From positions 7,351,896 through 7,415,895 of the forward strand of contig OY992837.1 of the NCBI GenBank assembly GCA_963921425.1: DNA of 64,000 bases, in the 5' to 3' direction. Positions 58,592 to 64,000 of the stretch are shown here, piece after piece. Origin of the DNA: Dryas octopetala (Eukaryota; Streptophyta; Magnoliopsida; Rosales; Rosaceae). A program made the position numbers and the translations under genes. The number at the start of each line of letters is the position of its first letter. Position 1 is the stretch's first letter. The notes below the pieces were generated by a model. The model was not told where the DNA came from, did not search any database, and worked only from the letters and a program-made list of their open reading frames with translations.

Positions 58592-61181
58592 ATGGTAAAT
58601 TCTCCCAAATTCTCATTCAATTTCCCATTAATTTTCGATTTTAATTATGTTTTCCTCTTGCAGGTTTGCTTGGTGTGTCTAATACCGCTTTTCCTCGTCC
58701 CAATTGTCAATTTTCTGCCTCTTCTCTTCGATTACATCATGGTAATTTCATTAATCCCTGTTTGTTTGCCGAGAAAATTTAAGTCACCGAACAGAACTGG
58801 AATTGATTTCGATTACTATTAAATTGCCCAAATTATGGTTTCTTTATCAGAGGTTAATTCTTTTTTCTTCTTTGTTTTTAACTTCAGGAAAAAATTTATG
58901 GTCTTCTCGGATGGGAGTATAGGAAGCCGGAAAGGGATCCTCCGGCATGTCCTTACAAGCCTGTAGCCAAACAAGACAGCAAAGTGAGTCAAATTTTCAA
59001 TTCTCTTTGATCTTTTAGTATAAATGCTGATCTTCTTTTTTGTTTACATTGATGGTCCCGCAGTTATAATCTACTCAATTTGGATTTTTGGATGTTTGTG
59101 TTAGTTCTAATCAATTTGGATGTTTGTTTTAGTTTTAATCAATCTGGATGTTTGTTGGGTTCTTTGAATGTATTGCTTTGGTACAAAATGGGATGCAGGA
59201 TTTGTTGAGCTTAGCACTAGTAACACTAGAAATATGCAAATTGACGTTGTGGTTTTGTGTTGAATGGTTTAGTGGTGATTAACTCTTGGTCGAAAAGTAC
59301 CCTTTTTGACTGAGTTTTCTAGACCCTTTGATCAGAGAGAGGGAGGGAGGGAGGGAGGGAGGGATGCCATATCAACAAAATAACAGTCCAATACATTAGT
59401 GAAGGTGGGCTGAGCTGGTTTTGGTCCTTTGTTTTTACTATTTTTGGTTTGGTAAGTTGATTACTCAGCTCATAATCCCATCTCATATGATGATGAGTGC
59501 ATGATAAATGGAGCAGCCTATGCTATGTGATAGTGCCTTCAAAACTGATAAAATAACTGAATCTTTTTTATGGATAAATGTCCCACTGGGAATAGTGGAA
59601 AACAGGTGAGAATGAAGCTGTTATGGCTCATGGGTAGGCAAGGGAAGGGTGCCCCGGAGTCCATATATACGGGCATAGGGAAGGGGTGGCCTTGCCCAGT
59701 TTTTTGGTGGAAAATGTTTACATATATAATTTAGTTTTGACATTTATTTTAGCTCAACCTTTCCATCATATATGAACCTGCCCTAACCCTTTTTTCTACC
59801 CTTTCCCTTATCACAAATTAATTTCTCACCTTAATTTTGTACAAGGAATTTCCCTCTTGAGCAGAGGGAAGCAGGCTAGTCCCCGACAGGCCATCCTTGG
59901 CCTTCTTTGTTTTTGATGAAAAACAAATCAACTCTGTGTCATTCAAGCAAACAAAATACAGAAGAATTGATAATAAGTGGGACCTTCAAACCAATGAACC
60001 ATGTATATTTGAAAAGACTCACCTCACGCTAAACCATAATCTTCTTTGTATTTGCATTGCCTGCTTTTTCTTGCTTTTTTTGTGTTTTTTTTTTTCCCTT
60101 AAATTAACTTTTTGTATAGAATATGGATGTATGGGGGTAAGGCTCATTCTTTTCCCTTAGTTAGGTGTCCCTTGCCTAAAAATTTATACATACTTAAACA
60201 ACATATTTAGTTTAGCCCATTCTAAAATCAAATCTTGGCTACACCCTTAGGTGGTAAAAACTTGCTCTGATACCAAATGTCACTGTGCTTGCAAAACCAA
60301 GTTTTAAGGGAATGGTGATCAGATAATACTACTTTGGGATATTTTATTTGATGTGTAACATTTAGAGTATGACATAAGCTTGCTATCTTTGGTCATTAAG
60401 ATTATGTAGGGTGTTAGTTGCCTCAAACTTATACCAGCTGGGTTATTCTTTTCCGTGATGAAGAATTCAATAATCAGTTGTCGCTTCAAGTCATAGCATG
60501 TAACTCTTCAGGAACTAAGACCTTTGTTCTGTTTTGTTTTCTTTGTGGTGACAGTTTATTATTCCCTTTATTTGGGATTTGGGGTAATCGTAAGATCTTT
60601 GTAAAGTTGGAAAATAAAAATGATGGAAATGGGAATTAGTGTGAGGGGAGGGAGGGATGATGAGTTTCTTTGATTTGCAATAAAGAATTTCCCTCAACCA
60701 AAGAGAGAAAATTTGAAGTTTCTGATTTTACTACTGAATGAAGATAGTTGTTGGATACTCTTCAATTGGCTCTTGAATTTGTAAAATTAATTTTCTTTTT
60801 CTTTTTATAGTGAGAATTACTTCTTTCCTACTTTTCGTTAGAAGCTATAAGTATATGATGCATATATGAAAATTTTGAAACGTGATTAACATGAAACTGA
60901 AAATTTTGAAATGTGATCATTACTCAATCACCCTTATCTCCTGTTGATGAATGGTGATAGAGGGGCAGCTGCTACTGATCTTTTTGGTGCAGCCCTGGCT
61001 CTTTTAACTACCTAGTTTTCATGACTCTTTCGTTGCTCTGATTGTTTTAATATTTTCAAGGCTATCTTGAGTAGTTGCTAAATTTGCCTTTCCAATTTTT
61101 CAGGTTAGGGAAAATGCTGAACCTGGGGCACCAGACTCTCTTCCAGAACCAATGGGAGCAGTAGATCTGAAGAAAGACTGA
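58592..61181 (+). CDS. UPF0729 (C18orf32-like) small membrane protein, 84 aa
   Basis: Four coding exons: 58592-58594 (the ATG alone), 58664-58741, 58888-58983, 61104-61181 (255 nt). The protein begins [20 protein letters not shown], a hydrophobic N-terminal segment, continues with [17 protein letters not shown], and ends with a polar tail closing in LKKD. The MVCxxC start, one hydrophobic helix, basic juxtamembrane region and Lys-rich terminus match human C18orf32 (UPF0729), a small ER/lipid-droplet-associated protein of unknown function. The Lys-Lys near the end could act as an ER-retrieval signal, but that is inference. Intron 1 is 69 nt with no stop in frame. Intron 3 is 2.1 kb. Arabidopsis At5g03460 is the recalled positional homologue. 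Confidence 0.85.
59341..59364. repeat. (GGGA)6 microsatellite
   Basis: Six tandem GGGA units in intron 3 of the UPF0729-like gene. On the plus (transcribed-sense) strand it is G-rich enough to consider a G-quadruplex. Confidence 0.95.
59635..60178. mobile_element. possible TIR element in intron 3
   Basis: An 11-bp inverted pair, TAGGCAAGGGA at 59635 and TCCCTTGCCTA ending at 60178, brackets 544 bp with several GGCC-rich stretches unlike the surrounding intron. No target duplication was found, so this is weak. Confidence 0.3.
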
Positions 61182-62949
61182 ACTTTGACTCTTCTCTTGT
61201 TTCGGGCATGAACCCCTCAATGTTGAAACTTAAGGCTTTTTAAAGAACATCTACCATGGTCGGCTGAGGTGACAGAGGTGATGCTGTAAAATATGTAGTT
61301 GGTTTCGGCCACCTCCTAAAAATTTGGTCGGAAGCTCTCTTGTTCGAACCTCTTTTTTGTATGAAATTACAATGGTTATTGTGATTCTACTGACTAAAGA
61401 AATACAAGGGATAACTATATTTGTAGTCGGTAAAGTTGATTATACAATGAGAGGTGGTGAAGTGGGGGTAACTTAAACCAGTCTGAAAATTTTTCATTTC
61501 TTGGATTTATATAGCCAACAACATTAATTTGTTTGGTTTGATTCTCATCCCATGGATGATGCAGTTGGGTTCAGGATTCTCAGAAGGTTGAAGAAAATCT
61601 TTTGATGTATTGTCTTGTATGATCCCCTTGCATTTCCATTTGGTTTAATAATTGGGCATGTGGGCCTTTAGGAGAGCTATTGGGCTCCTACTTATGGGCC
61701 GTTAAAATAGCCATCTAAGACAAATATTTCAGATCAACTTAGAAATTTTACACCGCCAACTTAGAAATTTGGGACAAATTACATTAACAGATGAAGATAG
61801 CGATATAAAACACATAATATAAACTTGGGTTTTAGTCTACAACCTTAAAAATGGTATGAAAACACCCGGAAAGACAGAGAAAAACTAACGACCTCTGCGC
61901 ATTCCTTGTAATTTAATTAAATAAATGAATTAACATATCAACTCATCTGCTCTGCCCCCATTAAAATTAACTTAATTAATTAAACAAATCCTTTGCAAAG
62001 GATCGAATTTATGGCACCTTTGTCCTTTTCCTTCCATTGACTTGGAAAGAATCTATGGCAGGGAATCTACGAGGATCCCCTTTCAGCCAGTGCATGACAG
62101 ATCAGAAACCATCGTTCAGGACCACCGTTGGATTGAAAACGACATGGGAATTTTTAATTTATATATTAAAATTATAAAATAAAAACAATTATAATTTTTT
62201 GGGTTCTTGATTAGATCCAGCAGACATGGAACACCGTTGGGGTTCCTGCCTTCATGGGTCATCTCATGCTTGGTTAGTGTGAACAAACAAAATTAAAAAA
62301 ATTGGGAAATGGGAATTTTTATTTTTTAGTGGGTAGGTGGGCAGCTGAGTAGTGTGTTAGGAATTGGGGTGACTTTGCTGTAAAGTAGTTTAAACTTTAA
62401 AATGTACAGTCAAACTCAAACATGGGCAATGGCATCACTGGGTGGGTGGGATTGCTCAGTTGAGGCTAAGTGTGAAGTGTGCCTCCTCAACTACTGTTAA
62501 AATTGTTTGAGGTGTTTGCTTGGGTTTGGTGTGTGTTTTACTTGCCTGTCAAGGAAAACCACGATTGAAGGAATTGTGAAGTTTTCTCATCAAGGGGGTT
62601 GATAATGAAATTTTCTCTGAGAGGGGTTTTATTTTATTCAGTGGGTCAATCTTGGGTTGGTTGCTTGTGGGAAGGGAAAACTGAAAAGATCTATGTCCTT
62701 TTTACAGATTGAAGAGCTTTCTTTGACTAGAAAATTAATGAAAAAGAAAACTTGTGAGTGATGACCATTTGAAAGATACATGTTCTGGTATTGTGAAGGC
62801 AAGTGTTTGTCTATGTTGTAGACTTATAGACCCTATGGGATGTGTTGAGTTAGGGGATGCTTAACAAAGTACAATAGAATGCAGTTACTATCTTAGTTAG
62901 GCACATGAAAAACAAAGAAACATAAAGTTACCAAATACTAACTAGCTGG

Positions 62950-62983
<34 letters not shown>

Positions 62984-64000
62984 TGTTATAATAAAATAAA
63001 AAAATAAAAAATGTTGAATACATGAGTTGAAGAGTGGCCAGAACAATGTGTAATTACTATAATAACCTTAGTTAAAATTAAAAAATGATCAACGAGTTAA
63101 GTTTCAATTAAGCTTTGTAACTTGATTGAATTAAGCAATTTTCAACCTAATTAATTAAAGTGCGGGCCCAAACTCAAATTAGGAGTTTCGAGTTGAACTC
63201 AAGTTAGCCCTACATTCTTGCCAATTACTCGAATAGGATAATAAGGATCAAGTTGGGCAGGGGTCTTTAACTCAAGGGAATATGGACCCTTAATTGACGT
63301 CTCTTTATCTAGGAGGGAGAGTGTTATGGTTGTGTCATTATACCAAAGCCATGCCCACTTATTATGATTGTGATGCCATATATATTTAGTCGTCCCAATC
63401 TTTGGTTCCCTCTCTCCCCTATCGTATGGATGCATCTTTGTTATGGAATCCTCGTCCACCCCTCTCTTTAATCTTCTCCTACTTAATTCTATCTACCATT
63501 AGCCTTATGCCATACCCTTTCAAATCCACAATGTCATAACAAAAATTCTCTCAACTTGTTTCTCATTATTTTCCCTCAATTAAATTGAAATTTAACATTT
63601 GCACTTACTTTTTGTATATCTTATTATAGAGTTCGCTTATAGTATATCGATACAAACTAGTCCAATTTTTCACAAATCGAAATTTTAGTATGGAAAGTGA
63701 CAATATGATATATGAATTTATACTATAAAATTTTTCCTAATTAACGTAAAAAAGATTCAGCAGTTCACAAATTTAAATTTAACAATTTGTGTATACTATG
63801 GATTAGTATGTGATACAAACAAATTTAATAGTTCACAAATCTAAATTATAATATGAAAAAACGAATCCGCCAAATATATATATTAAAAAAGTAATTGTAT
63901 AACATACCAAGTCACGTTATAAAAAATTTCATTGTCACAACCCTATTATCGTAACATCGATGGGACCTTCTCATGTTGTTAATATATATTAATCAACCTC
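61182..64000. other. intergenic spacer to the right edge
   Basis: 3' UTR of the UPF0729-like gene and then AT-rich spacer. It includes a (CA)n microsatellite; no gene recognised. Confidence 0.45.
62953..62981. repeat. (CA)14 microsatellite
   Basis: Uninterrupted CA dinucleotides, about 29 bp; likely polymorphic. Confidence 0.97.

Noticed and set aside
1..64000. CRISPR arrays, phage, plasmid or organelle insertions
   Set aside because: No regularly spaced repeats with unique spacers, no phage or plasmid genes, and both tRNAs have nuclear plant structure, so no organelle transfer is indicated.

Overview
This is nuclear DNA from a dicot plant. The genes carry short exons with GT-AG introns, the spacers are AT-rich and full of small DNA transposons, and all recognisable proteins are plant families (R2R3-MYB, XTH, PTST starch protein, plant-type SAM synthetase). 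Two nuclear tRNA genes are present, one with a plant-style tRNA-Tyr intron. The species cannot be fixed from sequence alone; a woody rosid such as a Rosaceae would fit, but that is a guess.

Layout, left to right: 0-0.4 kb, 5' end of a RAX/subgroup-14 R2R3-MYB gene (minus, runs off the left edge). 0.4-10 kb, gene-free spacer with three foldback/TIR elements that have recognisable target-site duplications (TSDs). 10.0-14.5 kb, PTST3-like CBM48 starch-granule initiation protein (plus, 12 exons). 16.0-18.0 kb, plastid DUF4079-like membrane protein (plus). 19.4-21.5 kb, S-adenosylmethionine synthetase (plus, intronless CDS with a leader intron). 22.1-22.8 kb, thioredoxin-like 3-3 type protein (minus). 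24.1-30.3 kb, PAPS-reductase/FAD-synthase-like plus molybdopterin-binding-domain protein (minus, 16 coding exons). 33.6-36.7 kb, small DUF4050-like protein (minus). 36.7-43.6 kb, spacer with foldback elements. 43.7-45.8 kb, group III-A XTH (plus). 47.8 kb, tRNA-Tyr. 48.5-54.4 kb, RFWD3-like RING/coiled-coil/WD40 protein (minus). 56.1-57.6 kb, CDC25/ACR2-type rhodanese phosphatase (plus). 58.35 kb, tRNA-Ile. 58.6-61.2 kb, UPF0729/C18orf32-like small membrane protein (plus). 61.2-64 kb, spacer.

The genes do not form one pathway. Their order is informative, though: they look like an unfractionated version of two Arabidopsis blocks interleaved (from memory, the At2g36870-36890 set XTH32/MAT3/RAX2 and the At5g03420-03460 set PTST3/FAD synthase-like/RFWD3-like/CDC25/UPF0729). 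I found no CRISPR, no gene cluster of a new type and no clearly new system. The items most worth a second look are an Ac/Ds-like element carrying internal telomere repeats, a 39-bp perfect inverted repeat, a possible poison exon in the DUF4050-like gene, an ATG-only coding exon followed by a stop-free 69-nt intron, and the domain order of the FAD-synthase-like protein. All gene models were built by hand from splice consensus, reading-frame continuity and family resemblance; no database search was run.
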